Source: Leucobacter chironomi DSM 19883
GTDB taxonomy: Bacteria; Actinomycetota; Actinomycetes; Actinomycetales; Microbacteriaceae
DNA: 64,000 nucleotides
NCBI RefSeq assembly: GCF_000421845.1
Contig: NZ_ATXU01000001.1
Location: 1-64,000 of the forward strand
Direction: 5' to 3'
A model generated the notes under the pieces. The model saw only the letters and a program-made list of their open reading frames with translations. It did not search any database and was not told the origin of the DNA. The position numbers and the translations under genes were made by a program. Below are positions 50,640 to 59,166 of this stretch, piece by piece. Position 1 is the stretch's first letter, and every line of letters begins with the position of its first letter.

Positions 50640-51707
50640 ATGAAACGCCGCATCGCACTCCCGCTGGTCCTCGCGACCGTCCTCGTCGTCCCCCTGGCCG
50701 CGTGCTCGGCGCTGCCCGGCGCCGGCGGCCCCTCCTCGCAGCCGATCCCCGGCCCGTTCACGCAGCTGGACGACGCCGCGATCGCTCCGGAGGCGCAGGG
50801 CCCGCAGCCCGCCACCGGCGGCACCTCGGGCAGCATGGCAGGCCGCTCCGTGATCCGCACCGCCGATGTCGCACTCGAGGTCTCCGACCCCCGGGCCGCA
50901 GCCGAGGAGGTGGCTGAGGTCGCGCAGGAGCTCGACGGTCGCGTGGAGTCGTCGACGGTGCAGCGATCCGGCGGAGACGCGGGCGATCAGGGCGCCTCCG
51001 CGAGCGTCACGATCCGGGTGCCCGAGGATCGCCTCGACGAGGCGTTCGACGAGCTCTCGGACGTCGGAGAGGTGGTGTCGCAGAGCCGCTCCGAGTTCGA
51101 CGTGACGCGGGAGCATGTCGACCTGGAGGCGCGGGTCACCGCTCTCGAGGAGTCGGTGGATCGACTCACCGAGCTGATGGCGGACGCCACCACCACGAGC
51201 GAGCTGCTCGAGGCCGAGGCCGCGCTGTCGCAGCGGCAGCAGGAGCTCGACGGGCTGCGCGCCCAGCTCAAGTCGCTCGAGGGTCAGGTGGACGAGGCGA
51301 CGATCCTCGTGTCGCTGCAGACGCGTTCGGCGCTGCCGGGCGGCGGTCCCGCGAACTTCTGGGAGGGCGTGCTCGCGGGCATCGGCTCGCTCGGCTCCGC
51401 TGCTGCGGGCGCGCTCGTGCTCGCGGGCATCCTGCTGCCATGGCTGCTCGTCGCCGGAGTGGTGGCGCTCGTGGTGGTGCTCATCGTGCGGGCGGCGAGG
51501 CGACGCGGCTCCCATCGCGCGGCTGGCAGCCAGACCCCGCCGCAGGCCGCCCAGACCCCCGCCTCGGATCAGGCTCGGGACGCCGCGGCTCCCGCGCCGC
51601 AGGCCCCGGCTCCGGCTCCGGCTCCGCCTCAGGCCTCGCAGGCCTCGCACACGCCGCAGACCCCGCAGATCCCGCCGACTCAGTTCCCGCCGTACAGCGA
51701 GCTGTAG
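50640..51707 (+). CDS. DUF4349 lipoprotein
   Basis: A 355-residue protein: signal peptide with lipobox LAAC (Cys ~22), a DUF4349 extracytoplasmic domain (RSVIRTADVALEVSDPRAAA), a coiled coil (~155-215), a C-terminal transmembrane helix (~250-280), then a Gln/Pro/Ala-rich cytoplasmic tail. So it is tied to the membrane at both ends. Family function unknown. The last 28 bp overlap the 3' end of the convergent amine oxidase gene. Confidence 0.88.
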   Translation: MKRRIALPLVLATVLVVPLAACSALPGAGGPSSQPIPGPFTQLDDAAIAPEAQGPQPATGGTSGSMAGRSVIRTADVALEVSDPRAAAEEVAEVAQELDGRVESSTVQRSGGDAGDQGASASVTIRVPEDRLDEAFDELSDVGEVVSQSRSEFDVTREHVDLEARVTALEESVDRLTELMADATTTSELLEAEAALSQRQQELDGLRAQLKSLEGQVDEATILVSLQTRSALPGGGPANFWEGVLAGIGSLGSAAAGALVLAGILLPWLLVAGVVALVVVLIVRAARRRGSHRAAGSQTPPQAAQTPASDQARDAAAPAPQAPAPAPAPPQASQASHTPQTPQIPPTQFPPYSEL

Positions 51708-53041
51708 GGCAGCTCCCGGCCGAGGATCCGCTCGGCCGCGCGGTGTCCGGAGGCGAGGGCCGCCGTGACCGTGGCCGGGTCTTCGGTCCAGGTCGCCTCG
51801 CCGGCGAGGTGCAGCACGCCGTCGATCGGGGTCGCCAGCAGGTCGTGATCCTCGGGCTTCGATCCGACAGTCATGTAGGCGTAGGCTCCGCCTGCCCAGG
51901 GATCCTGCTGCCAGCGGGTGATCTGCGCGTGCACGGGATCCGGCACGCCGGCACCGTAGAGCTCCCGCAGGCCCGCCATGACCGACGCCACGATGCGCTC
52001 GTCGCTCCAGTCCCGGATCTGCTGCGCGCACTCCCCCGCCGCGAAGGTGAGCAGCGTCGGTTCGCCGTGCAGCGCGGTGAGGTCGTACCAGGAGTGCCAC
52101 CAGGCCGCCGCTTCGCCCTGCCGGCGGATCGCGTACACGTCGCTCTCCCAGAAGCGCTCGGGAAAGCGCAGGAAGACCTTCTCGAAGGCGTTCATCTCGA
52201 GCCCCGCGAGCGCCTCGGCGACGTGCCCGGGCAGCGGCGGCTCGAACACGATCCCGCCGCCGCGCAGCACCCCGACGGGCACGGTCACGACCGCCTGCGA
52301 CGCCGTGAAGCGCCCGCGCTCGGTCTCGATCTCGACGCCGGCCGGAGCCGTCTCGCCGCTGCGACGGGTCACGCCCGTGACGACGTGCTCGAGCCGCACG
52401 TCCAGCCCCCCGGCGAGGTGCGAGGCGAGGCTGTCGTACCCCTCGGGGAACACCACCTCGTCGCCTTCGATGGCGTCGTCGTCGAGGCCGTGGGCGTCGA
52501 GCAGGCTCGCGTCGGCCCCGTACTGCTCTTCGGAGCGGTGCCGCAGGTACTCCAGCACGCGCGCGCCGCGATCCTCGGGCCATCCGCGCTCGGCGGCTGC
52601 CCGCGCGACCGCGGTCTCGGCCGCCGACTCGTAGCTCGTCGCGGGCGCCGCCGCAGCGATCACCTCCGCGAGATGCCCGTCCACGACGGCCGCGTCGGCG
52701 ATGAACTCGGCGGTGGCGTCGGCGTCGAGCCGCTCGCCGTCGGGGCCGTAGTAGGCGATGGGGCGCCCGCCGGCCTGGTAGCTGCCGACGGTGAACTCGA
52801 CGGTCGGCATGCCGAACGCAGCGGTGGTCTCGGCGAGCGGACTGTGCTCGATGCCGTGGATCCAGGATGCGCCGAGATCGGTGACCCTGCCGCCCGAGCG
52901 CTCGGTGTGCACACGGCCGCCGATCCGCTCTCGCGCTTCGAGCAGCACGACCCGCTGACCTGCCCCCGCCAGCAGCCGCGCGGCGGCGAGCCCAGCCACA
53001 CCCGCGCCCACCACGATCGTGTCGAAACGCTCCACCGTCAT
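51680..53041 (-). CDS. Flavin monoamine oxidase (putrescine-oxidase-like)
   Basis: A 453-residue FAD amine oxidase. N-terminal VVGAGVAGLAAARLL dinucleotide loop and LEARERIGGRVHTE, mid-domain VVFPEGYDSLASHLAGG, and C-terminal HLAGEATWTEDPATVTAALASG that closes over FAD. Length and N-terminal layout match actinobacterial putrescine oxidases and polyamine oxidases; it oxidises an amine to an aldehyde, NH3 and H2O2. ATG 53041 has GGGAG upstream. With the APC permease and the succinate-semialdehyde-type dehydrogenase downstream it forms a plausible amine catabolic set. Substrate not proven. Confidence 0.85.
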   Translation of the reverse strand: MTVERFDTIVVGAGVAGLAAARLLAGAGQRVVLLEARERIGGRVHTERSGGRVTDLGASWIHGIEHSPLAETTAAFGMPTVEFTVGSYQAGGRPIAYYGPDGERLDADATAEFIADAAVVDGHLAEVIAAAAPATSYESAAETAVARAAAERGWPEDRGARVLEYLRHRSEEQYGADASLLDAHGLDDDAIEGDEVVFPEGYDSLASHLAGGLDVRLEHVVTGVTRRSGETAPAGVEIETERGRFTASQAVVTVPVGVLRGGGIVFEPPLPGHVAEALAGLEMNAFEKVFLRFPERFWESDVYAIRRQGEAAAWWHSWYDLTALHGEPTLLTFAAGECAQQIRDWSDERIVASVMAGLRELYGAGVPDPVHAQITRWQQDPWAGGAYAYMTVGSKPEDHDLLATPIDGVLHLAGEATWTEDPATVTAALASGHRAAERILGRELPYSSLYGGN

Positions 53042-53128
53042 CGTCCGCTCCCGCACTCATCCCAAGGCGGGCGCCGCCGTGACGCCCCCATGGAGTCAGG
53101 ATAGCGGCGGCCCGAGGCCGCGTCGCGC

Positions 53129-53800
53129 TCAGCGCCGCGCCTCACCGGGACGCCGCGCCGCGGCGGCCCGCGAGTCGAGCGCCTCGAGCAGCGACCGCTC
53201 CGTGCGGATCGCCCCCGGGTTGCGGCGCAGCCAGGGTCGCAGCACCCGCGTCACGGCCGGCATCATCACGAAGGTCATGAGCGGGGCGAGCACCGTCACT
53301 GCGAGCGCCGAACGCAGCAGCACGGGCGCGTCCCCCCACCACGGCAGCATCGAGATCACCCACGACGAAGCGACGTTCACGGGGTACATGCCCACCCAGA
53401 TGGCCATCGCCTGCTTCCAGCGCTGCGGCGCCGAGTACACCACCACAGTGCGCCCGCCACCCGTTCCCGCGTCGAAGCTGCGCCGCAGCTGCGGACCGTC
53501 GAACCAGCCCTCGATGCCGGTGCGACGCTGCACCCGGGCATCGAGGACGAAGGGGGAACCCGCTTCGAGCCAGCGCCGGCGCTGCTCCGAGCGCTCCCAG
53601 CCGCCGAGCGCCGCCTCATCGGCGAAGCGGTAGATCGCGTGCAGCACGTTCTCGTCGCCGCTGTCGCGCAGCACCCCGCCGCCCAGGCACCCGTCGAAGC
53701 CGCGGGCGAGCCGCAGGCCCTCCTCGACCCACGCGACCGCATCGCCGCTGCGGGCCGGCATCGTCTGCCGCCTGACCGCTACCGTGACCGGGGTTCCCAT
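53129..53800 (-). CDS. Antibiotic-biosynthesis-monooxygenase (ABM) domain protein with C-terminal membrane helices
   Basis: A 223-residue protein. Residues 1-~105 form an ABM dimeric alpha-beta barrel (ARSGDAVAWVEEGLRLARGF; NVLHAIYRFADEAALGGWE). Residues ~125-200 hold two transmembrane helices (WKQAMAIWVGMYPVNVASS; LLRSALAVTVLAPLMTFVMM) typical of the ABM proteins with a DUF-like membrane tail. Function unknown. It follows the APC permease on the same strand but after a hairpin and 220 bp, so is probably separately expressed. Confidence 0.82.
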   Translation of the reverse strand: MGTPVTVAVRRQTMPARSGDAVAWVEEGLRLARGFDGCLGGGVLRDSGDENVLHAIYRFADEAALGGWERSEQRRRWLEAGSPFVLDARVQRRTGIEGWFDGPQLRRSFDAGTGGGRTVVVYSAPQRWKQAMAIWVGMYPVNVASSWVISMLPWWGDAPVLLRSALAVTVLAPLMTFVMMPAVTRVLRPWLRRNPGAIRTERSLLEALDSRAAAARRPGEARR

Positions 53801-53821
53801 GCCGTCTATTGCAGCGCGGGC

Positions 53822-53851
53822 GCGTGACGGGTGCGTTACGCCCCGTCACGC
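53822..53851 (-). terminator. Hairpin between APC permease and ABM gene
   Basis: GCGTGACGGG and CCCGTCACGC pair perfectly over 10 bp around a 10-nt loop that itself contains GCG/CGC. No T tract; likely terminates the APC permease transcript (minus strand). The rest of 53801-54020 shows no gene. Confidence 0.45.
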
Positions 53852-54020
53852 TCCGGTGAAGACCGAGTTACGATTCGGCTCGGATGCCGCCCCCCGGGGG
53901 GCCGATCGGGCACTCCAGGCGCCGCGGCACCCCCTTCACGACACCGCCTCCGAGGGTCCCGCACCCGGGCTCAGGAGCCGTCGCCCGCGCGCCCTCCGAG
54001 CCTCCGAGCCACGGCCCCGC

Positions 54021-55559
54021 TCACTCGTCCGGCACCAGCACCGGGGTGTCCCGGTTCAGGCTCTCACCGCGGAAGAACGGCTTCGAGTTCGGGCGCAGCC
54101 ACCAGATCCCCATCAGCACAAAGCCGAGCAGGATCGCGCCGATGCCGATCACGAACGCGCCGCCGACGCCGAGCAGAACCGTCTCGCTGTAGTCGGTGCT
54201 CCACATGTCGATCGCCGACTGCACGAAGGCGTAGGCGAGCATGAGGCCGCCGAGGGCCGGCAGGATGCCCCGCATCCACAGATTGCGGGCGCTGTCGCGC
54301 AGGGTGTCGCGGAAGTACCAGACGCAGGCGAAGGAGGTGATCGCGTAGTAGAGCGCGACCGCGAGGCCCATCGAGGTGAGCGAGTCGGCGAGCATGTCCT
54401 CCGAGAGGATCGACATGCCGACGTAGTAGATGATCGCGGCGGCACCCATGAGCGTGGTCGAGAACCACGGCGTCTTGAACTTCGGGTGCAGTTCGGCGAA
54501 CTTCGCCGGCAGCGCCCGGTAGACCGCCATGGAGAGGGTGCCGCGCGCGGTGGGCAGGATCGTCGTCTGCGTCGACGACGCGGCCGAGAGCATCACGCCG
54601 AGGATCAGGAACCAGCCCCAGGGACCGAACAGCGCACCGCCCAGCACTGAGAACACGTCGTCGAGGCTCTCGGGGTTGGTGAGCCCGTAGCCGGTGTCGC
54701 CGAAGCCGGCGAACATCATGACCGCGATCGAGATGCCGACGTAGAGCACGATGAGCACGACGATGCTCGACAGCGCCGCCCGGCCGGGCGTCTTGCGGGG
54801 GTTCTTGGTCTCCTCGTTGAGGGCGAGGCAGGTGTCCCAGCCCCAGTAGATGAAGAGCGCGAGCAGCACCGCCTCGATGAACCCCGACCACGAGGTGAGC
54901 TCGGCGGGGTTGAACCACTGCCAGTCGAAGGCGATCGAGCCGGCGTTGCTGCCGTCGAGCGCGTGCCAGAGGGCGAGAACGCCGAAGAGCACCATCGCGA
55001 CGATCTGGATGGTCATGAGCACCATCTGCAGCTTCTCGCCGATCTGCACGCCGACGGTGCTGACGAAGGTCATGATCGCCATGAACACCACGGAGGTGGC
55101 GACGACGATGACCCGGTTGTCGGCGAACTCCTGGTTGCCGAGCAGCAGCCAGAAGTACTTGCCGGTGATCTCGCCGACGTTGGCGAGCACCATGATCGCC
55201 GAGACCGCCACGGCCCAGCCGCCGATCCAGCCCACCACCGGGCCGAAGCCCTTGGTGCCCCAGACGAAGGTGGTGCCGCAATCGGGCATCTCGCGATTGA
55301 GCTCCTGGTAGGCGAAGGCGGCGAAGATCATGGGCACGCAGGCGATGATGAACACGAGCGGCGCCTGCGCGCCGACGGCCAGGATCACGTAGCCGAGCGT
55401 GGCCGCGAGCGAGTAGAGGGGTGCGGTGGAGGCGAGGCCGATCACCGTCGATCCGACGACGCCGAGCGCGCCCTCGTTGAGGCCCTTGCCGACGTGGATG
55501 TGACCGGTGTCGGTGGCGTTGCCCAGCGTGTGCTTCTCCATGGGGTCATTCTGCTGCAT
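54021..55559 (-). CDS. APC-family amino acid/amine permease
   Basis: A 512-residue permease with about 12 helices. EGALGVVGSTVIGLASTAPLYSLAA is an APC helix-1 variant resembling the amino-acid/polyamine/ GABA-type transporters; NEETKNPRKTPGRAA occupies the conserved cytoplasmic loop. Start 55559 chosen; ATG 55541 is an equally short alternative. It is divergent from the aldehyde dehydrogenase and near the amine oxidase, suggesting uptake of an amine or gamma-amino acid (inference). Confidence 0.85.
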   Translation of the reverse strand: MQQNDPMEKHTLGNATDTGHIHVGKGLNEGALGVVGSTVIGLASTAPLYSLAATLGYVILAVGAQAPLVFIIACVPMIFAAFAYQELNREMPDCGTTFVWGTKGFGPVVGWIGGWAVAVSAIMVLANVGEITGKYFWLLLGNQEFADNRVIVVATSVVFMAIMTFVSTVGVQIGEKLQMVLMTIQIVAMVLFGVLALWHALDGSNAGSIAFDWQWFNPAELTSWSGFIEAVLLALFIYWGWDTCLALNEETKNPRKTPGRAALSSIVVLIVLYVGISIAVMMFAGFGDTGYGLTNPESLDDVFSVLGGALFGPWGWFLILGVMLSAASSTQTTILPTARGTLSMAVYRALPAKFAELHPKFKTPWFSTTLMGAAAIIYYVGMSILSEDMLADSLTSMGLAVALYYAITSFACVWYFRDTLRDSARNLWMRGILPALGGLMLAYAFVQSAIDMWSTDYSETVLLGVGGAFVIGIGAILLGFVLMGIWWLRPNSKPFFRGESLNRDTPVLVPDE

Positions 55560-55600
55560 CGGATCGAATCTGGGAAATGGCGGGGCGGATCCGGCACGTC

Positions 55601-55650
55601 GCACCATACCCCTCGATCTACCGCGGATTCCGAAGCGTTCTGCACCATAC
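55601..55650. promoter_or_regulatory. Two direct repeats GCACCATAC in a divergent control region
   Basis: Exact copies at 55601-55609 and 55642-55650, 41 bp apart. Read on the minus strand each contains TATGGT, a -10-like box, so they may be two promoters for the permease, or regulator sites. Confidence 0.4.
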
Positions 55651-55785
55651 GCTGTCGAGATCGGCACCCGATACGGGCTTGGGCGACGCGAAGAGGAGCG
55701 CCCCCTCCGCTAGTGCTCGACTCCGAGGTGTGCCAGACTTGGCAGTGTCCGACACCCGACGAAGTCACTAAGGAGTGAGTCATCT

Positions 55786-57141
55786 ATGGGCACCTTCGCC
55801 GTAATCAATCCGGCCACGGGCGAGACCGTCGCCGAGTACCCCGACGCGACGGCCGAAGAGATCGAGGCCAGCCTGGCTTCGGCTCACAAGGCCTACCAGG
55901 AGTGGGCTCGCAAGACCACCGTCGCCGAGCGCGCCGCACTGGCGAAGCGTGCCGCTGAGCTCTTCGACGAGCGCAAGGACGAGCTGGGCGCGATCATCAA
56001 CCGCGAGATGGGCAAGCCCCTCGACCAGTCGGTGGGCGAGGCCGAGTTCTCGGGTGCGATCACCGCCGCCTTCGCCGACAATGCGGAGAAGTGGCTGGCC
56101 GACGAGCCGCTCGAGGTCGAAGACGGTCTGAAGACCTTCTTCCGCTACCAGGGCACCGGCGTGATCCTCGGCATCATGCCGTGGAACTACCCCTACTACC
56201 AGGTCGCCCGCTTCGCGGTGCCGAACCTGATCCTCGGCAACACGATCGTGCTCAAGCACGCCGCGCAGTGCCCCGAGTCGGCACTCGCGCTTGAGCAGCT
56301 CTTCCGCGACGCCGGCTTCCCCGAGGGTGCCTACGTCAACGTGTTCGCCACCCACGAGCAGCTCGCCGACATCATCGCCGACGACCGCATTCAGGGCGTC
56401 TCGCTCACCGGTTCCGAGCGTGCCGGCGCGATCGTCGCCGAGCAGGCCGGCCGCGCGCTCAAGAAGTGCGTGCTTGAGCTGGGCGGCTCGGACGTCTTCC
56501 TCGTGCTCGACACCGACGACCTCGACCACGCGGTCGAGCACGCCGTGGGCGGCCGCATGGAGAACACCGGCCAGGCCTGCAACGGCTCGAAGCGCATCGT
56601 CGTCATGGACAAGCACTTCGAAGAGTTCAAGGAGAAGTTCGTCGCGGCGATCGGCGGCCAGAGCTACGGCGACGACTTCGGTCCGCTGTCCTCGGCCCAG
56701 GCCACCAAGAACCTCGCCAGCCAGGTGCAGGGCGCGATCGACCAGGGCGCCGAGGTGCTCGTGGGCGACAACACCCCCGAGGGCAACCTCTTCACGCCCA
56801 CGGTGCTCACCGGCATCACCCCGTCGATGGACGTCTACAGCCAGGAGCTCTTCGGCCCCGTCGCGCAGCTCTACAAGGTGTCGAGCGACGAAGAGGCGAT
56901 CGAGCTCGCCAACTCCTCGCCCTACGGCCTCGGCTCCGTCGTGATCTGCGATGATCTCGAGCGCGCCGAGCAGGTCGGCAACCAGCTCGACGTGGGCATG
57001 GTCTTCATCGGCGCTGCCGGCCTCGAGGGCGCCGACGTGCCCTTCGGCGGCGTGAAGAAGTCGGGCTACGGCCGCGAGCTGGGCAAGGTCGGCATGCTCG
57101 AGTTCGCGAACAAGAAGCTCTTCCGCTTCGCCGCGAAGTAA
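55786..57141 (+). CDS. NAD(P)-dependent succinate-semialdehyde/aminoaldehyde dehydrogenase
   Basis: A 451-residue aldehyde dehydrogenase. PWNYPYYQVAR, GSERAGAIVAEQAG, LELGGSD (general-base Glu ~229-233) and NTGQACNGSKR (catalytic Cys ~263) are present. Its length (~450) and the compact form match the SSADH/GabD2 group of actinobacteria. Oxidises succinate semialdehyde or a related aldehyde. AAGGAG upstream of ATG 55786 gives a normal ribosome site. Strong codon bias suggests high expression. Followed by a terminator. Confidence 0.88.
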   Translation: MGTFAVINPATGETVAEYPDATAEEIEASLASAHKAYQEWARKTTVAERAALAKRAAELFDERKDELGAIINREMGKPLDQSVGEAEFSGAITAAFADNAEKWLADEPLEVEDGLKTFFRYQGTGVILGIMPWNYPYYQVARFAVPNLILGNTIVLKHAAQCPESALALEQLFRDAGFPEGAYVNVFATHEQLADIIADDRIQGVSLTGSERAGAIVAEQAGRALKKCVLELGGSDVFLVLDTDDLDHAVEHAVGGRMENTGQACNGSKRIVVMDKHFEEFKEKFVAAIGGQSYGDDFGPLSSAQATKNLASQVQGAIDQGAEVLVGDNTPEGNLFTPTVLTGITPSMDVYSQELFGPVAQLYKVSSDEEAIELANSSPYGLGSVVICDDLERAEQVGNQLDVGMVFIGAAGLEGADVPFGGVKKSGYGRELGKVGMLEFANKKLFRFAAK

Positions 57142-57165
57142 GTCTCACCGCAGGCCTCGCGTCTG

Positions 57166-57207
57166 AACGGACGGTCCCGGGAACCTTACGGTTCCCGGGG
57201 CCGTTCG
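57166..57207 (+). terminator. Terminator after aldehyde dehydrogenase
   Basis: Stem 57172-57185/57190-57203 of 14 bp with one G-T pair, loop TTAC, extended by a further GAACGG/CCGTTC pairing. Confidence 0.75.
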
Positions 57208-57238
57208 CGTGTTCCCCCGCGCCTGGGCCCGGGAACGC

Positions 57239-57324
57239 CGCAGTTCAGGCAGTGGATCGCAGTTCAGGCAGTAGCTTCTCGGCAAAAAGCTCCGTTTGAA
57301 CTGCGATCCACTGCCTGAACTGCG
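57239..57324. repeat. Perfect 28-bp inverted repeat with 30-nt loop
   Basis: 57239-57266 and 57297-57324 are exact reverse complements. The loop contains an inner AGCTT...AAGCT pairing. GCAGTTCAGGCAGT occurs twice in the left half (57240 and 57259). It lies between convergent genes after a terminator, so it is extra to that role. Confidence 0.95.
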
Positions 57325-57382
57325 TCAGAGTGGGAGCGGCGTTTCCGGGCTTGGGGGCAGGGTTCAGGGCCGGGGCAGGGGT

Positions 57383-58543
57383 TCAGGGCTTGGGGGCAGA
57401 GGGTGAGGCGTGGGAGCCGAGCCTGAAGGGCTCGGGCGGCAGCGCTTCGCCCAGGGTGGCGTCGGCGAGCACGCGGCCGATGGCGGGCACGAATTTGAAG
57501 CCCTGCCCGGAGAAACCCGCGGCGATCGTGAGCGGCCCGCTCTGGTCGAGCACGAAGCGTTCGCTCTCCGTCGAGGTGTAGGTGCAGCTGATCTCCTCGG
57601 CCGTGTCGGGGTCGAGGCCGGGAAACCACTCGGCGACGTGCGCTCGCAGCTCGCGGCGCAGCTCGTCGGTCGCGCGGAAGTCGCGCGCGTCCGGGTCGAC
57701 GGCCTCTCCGGTCAGGTGCAGGCCGACCTTCACCCCTTCGCCGGGGGTGAGCATGCCGTAGACGGTGCCACGGCTGCCGCCCCGCACATCGAGCTCGGGC
57801 GGGAAGTGGTTGAACGACGGCCAGGCGGCCGACTCGTAGCCCGCGCGGATCGCGAAGTGCGCAGGGTGCTCTTCGGTGACGGTGAGCGGCGGCAGCCCGA
57901 CGAGCTCGCCGAGCAGCGGCGCGGTCCACGCGCCCGCAGCGACGACGGCGCGCTCCGCGTCGATCCGCACCAGGCCGTCCGGCCCTTCGGCGGTCACCGT
58001 CACGCGATCCGCACCCGGCTCGATCCCCACGACCCGGTGCCCGTAGCGCAGCTCGGCGCCGTGCTGCCGGGCGAGCCCGGCGAGCGCCTCCAGTGCGTCG
58101 GCCGCGTAGACGCGCCCCGCCTCGCGGTTCACGAGCGCGTCGGTCTCGAAGCGCAGCCCGGGCCACCGCTCGCGGGCGGTGGCGGCCGACACCATCTCGG
58201 CCGCCGCGCCGCGGGCGCGCAGGGCCTCGTAGCTGCGCTGCACCCGCTGCTCGGCACCGTGCGTGACGAGACCGTCGAGCACGAGCAGCTCGCGCCCGGA
58301 GCGCCGTTCGAGTTCCCGGAAGAGACGCAGGGCCTCGTCGTAGAGGTCGAGGAAGTGGTCGTCGGCGTAGGCGTTGTTCATGTTGCGCGTGGCGCCGTGG
58401 GAGGCGCCGCGCGCGTGGCCGGGCTCGAAGCGTTCGAGCAGCACTACCCGGATGCCGCGCTGCGCCAGCTGCCAGGCGGCGGCGAGGCCCATGGCCCCGC
58501 CGCCGATCACGACGCGGTCGAAACGCTCGGTGCTTCGGCTCAA
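57383..58543 (-). CDS. FAD-dependent amine oxidase (monomeric sarcosine / N-methyltryptophan oxidase type, DAO fold)
   Basis: A 386-residue DAO-family flavoprotein: VVIGGGAMGLAAAWQLAQRG, LLERFEPGHARGASHGATR (the S-H-G with a nearby Arg typical of MSOX/SolA), and AAGFSGQGFKFVPAIG near the C-terminus. The conserved Cys of covalent-FAD monomeric sarcosine oxidases is not evident near the C-terminus, so flavin may be non-covalent. It would oxidise an N-methyl or secondary amine with O2, giving an aldehyde (formaldehyde for N-methyl groups) and H2O2. The TTG start overlaps the MBL stop and has AGGGGG upstream. Confidence 0.8.
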   Translation of the reverse strand: MSRSTERFDRVVIGGGAMGLAAAWQLAQRGIRVVLLERFEPGHARGASHGATRNMNNAYADDHFLDLYDEALRLFRELERRSGRELLVLDGLVTHGAEQRVQRSYEALRARGAAAEMVSAATARERWPGLRFETDALVNREAGRVYAADALEALAGLARQHGAELRYGHRVVGIEPGADRVTVTAEGPDGLVRIDAERAVVAAGAWTAPLLGELVGLPPLTVTEEHPAHFAIRAGYESAAWPSFNHFPPELDVRGGSRGTVYGMLTPGEGVKVGLHLTGEAVDPDARDFRATDELRRELRAHVAEWFPGLDPDTAEEISCTYTSTESERFVLDQSGPLTIAAGFSGQGFKFVPAIGRVLADATLGEALPPEPFRLGSHASPSAPKP

Positions 58544-59166
58544 TGCCCCCTCGCGACCCACTCGTCGAGGTGCGGCGCCTCCTCGCCGATGACGGTGGTG
58601 TCGCCGTGACCGGTGTGCACGACCGTCTCGGCGGGCAGCGTGAAGAGCCGGTCCCGGATCGACTCGATGATCGTGGGGAAGTCGCTGTAGGAGCGGCCGG
58701 TCGCGCCGGGCCCTCCGTTGAACAGGGTGTCCCCCGTGAACACGGCGCCGAGGGCGGGAACCGAGAAGCACGTCGAGCCCGGCGAGTGCCCCGGTGTGTG
58801 CAGGGCCGTGAGGCGCACGCCCGCCACCTCGAACACATCGCCGTCGGTGATCTCGACGTCGGGTGCCTCGTCGTACACGGCGTCCCACAGCACGCGGTCG
58901 TCCGGGTGCAGGTGCAGCGGCGCGCCGAGCTTCGCGGCGGTCTCGCGCGCGGCCCGGATGTGGTCGTCGTGCCCGTGGGTGAGCAGGATCGCGCGCACCT
59001 CGCGCTCCCCCACGGCCGCGGCGACCGCGTCGGCGTCGTGGGCGGGGTCGATCACGATCACCTCGGCGTCGTCGCCCACGATCCACACATTGTTGTCGAC
59101 GTCCCAGCTGCCGCCGTCGAGCGAGAAGGTGCCGCTGGTGACCAGGTTCTCGATGCGGGCGGCCAT
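58540..59166 (-). CDS. MBL-fold metallohydrolase (glyoxalase II-like)
   Basis: A 208-residue metallo-beta-lactamase-fold enzyme: VIDPAHD, the metal motif THGHDDH (T-H-x-H-x-D-H), HTPGHSPGS, FTGDTLFNG with the bridging Asp, and HTGHGDTT. It resembles the MBL protein often encoded beside mscR in actinobacteria, presumed to release formate from S-formyl-mycothiol-like thioesters. Its ATG shares an A with the mscR stop (TGATG). Confidence 0.88.
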   Translation of the reverse strand: MAARIENLVTSGTFSLDGGSWDVDNNVWIVGDDAEVIVIDPAHDADAVAAAVGEREVRAILLTHGHDDHIRAARETAAKLGAPLHLHPDDRVLWDAVYDEAPDVEITDGDVFEVAGVRLTALHTPGHSPGSTCFSVPALGAVFTGDTLFNGGPGATGRSYSDFPTIIESIRDRLFTLPAETVVHTGHGDTTVIGEEAPHLDEWVARGH

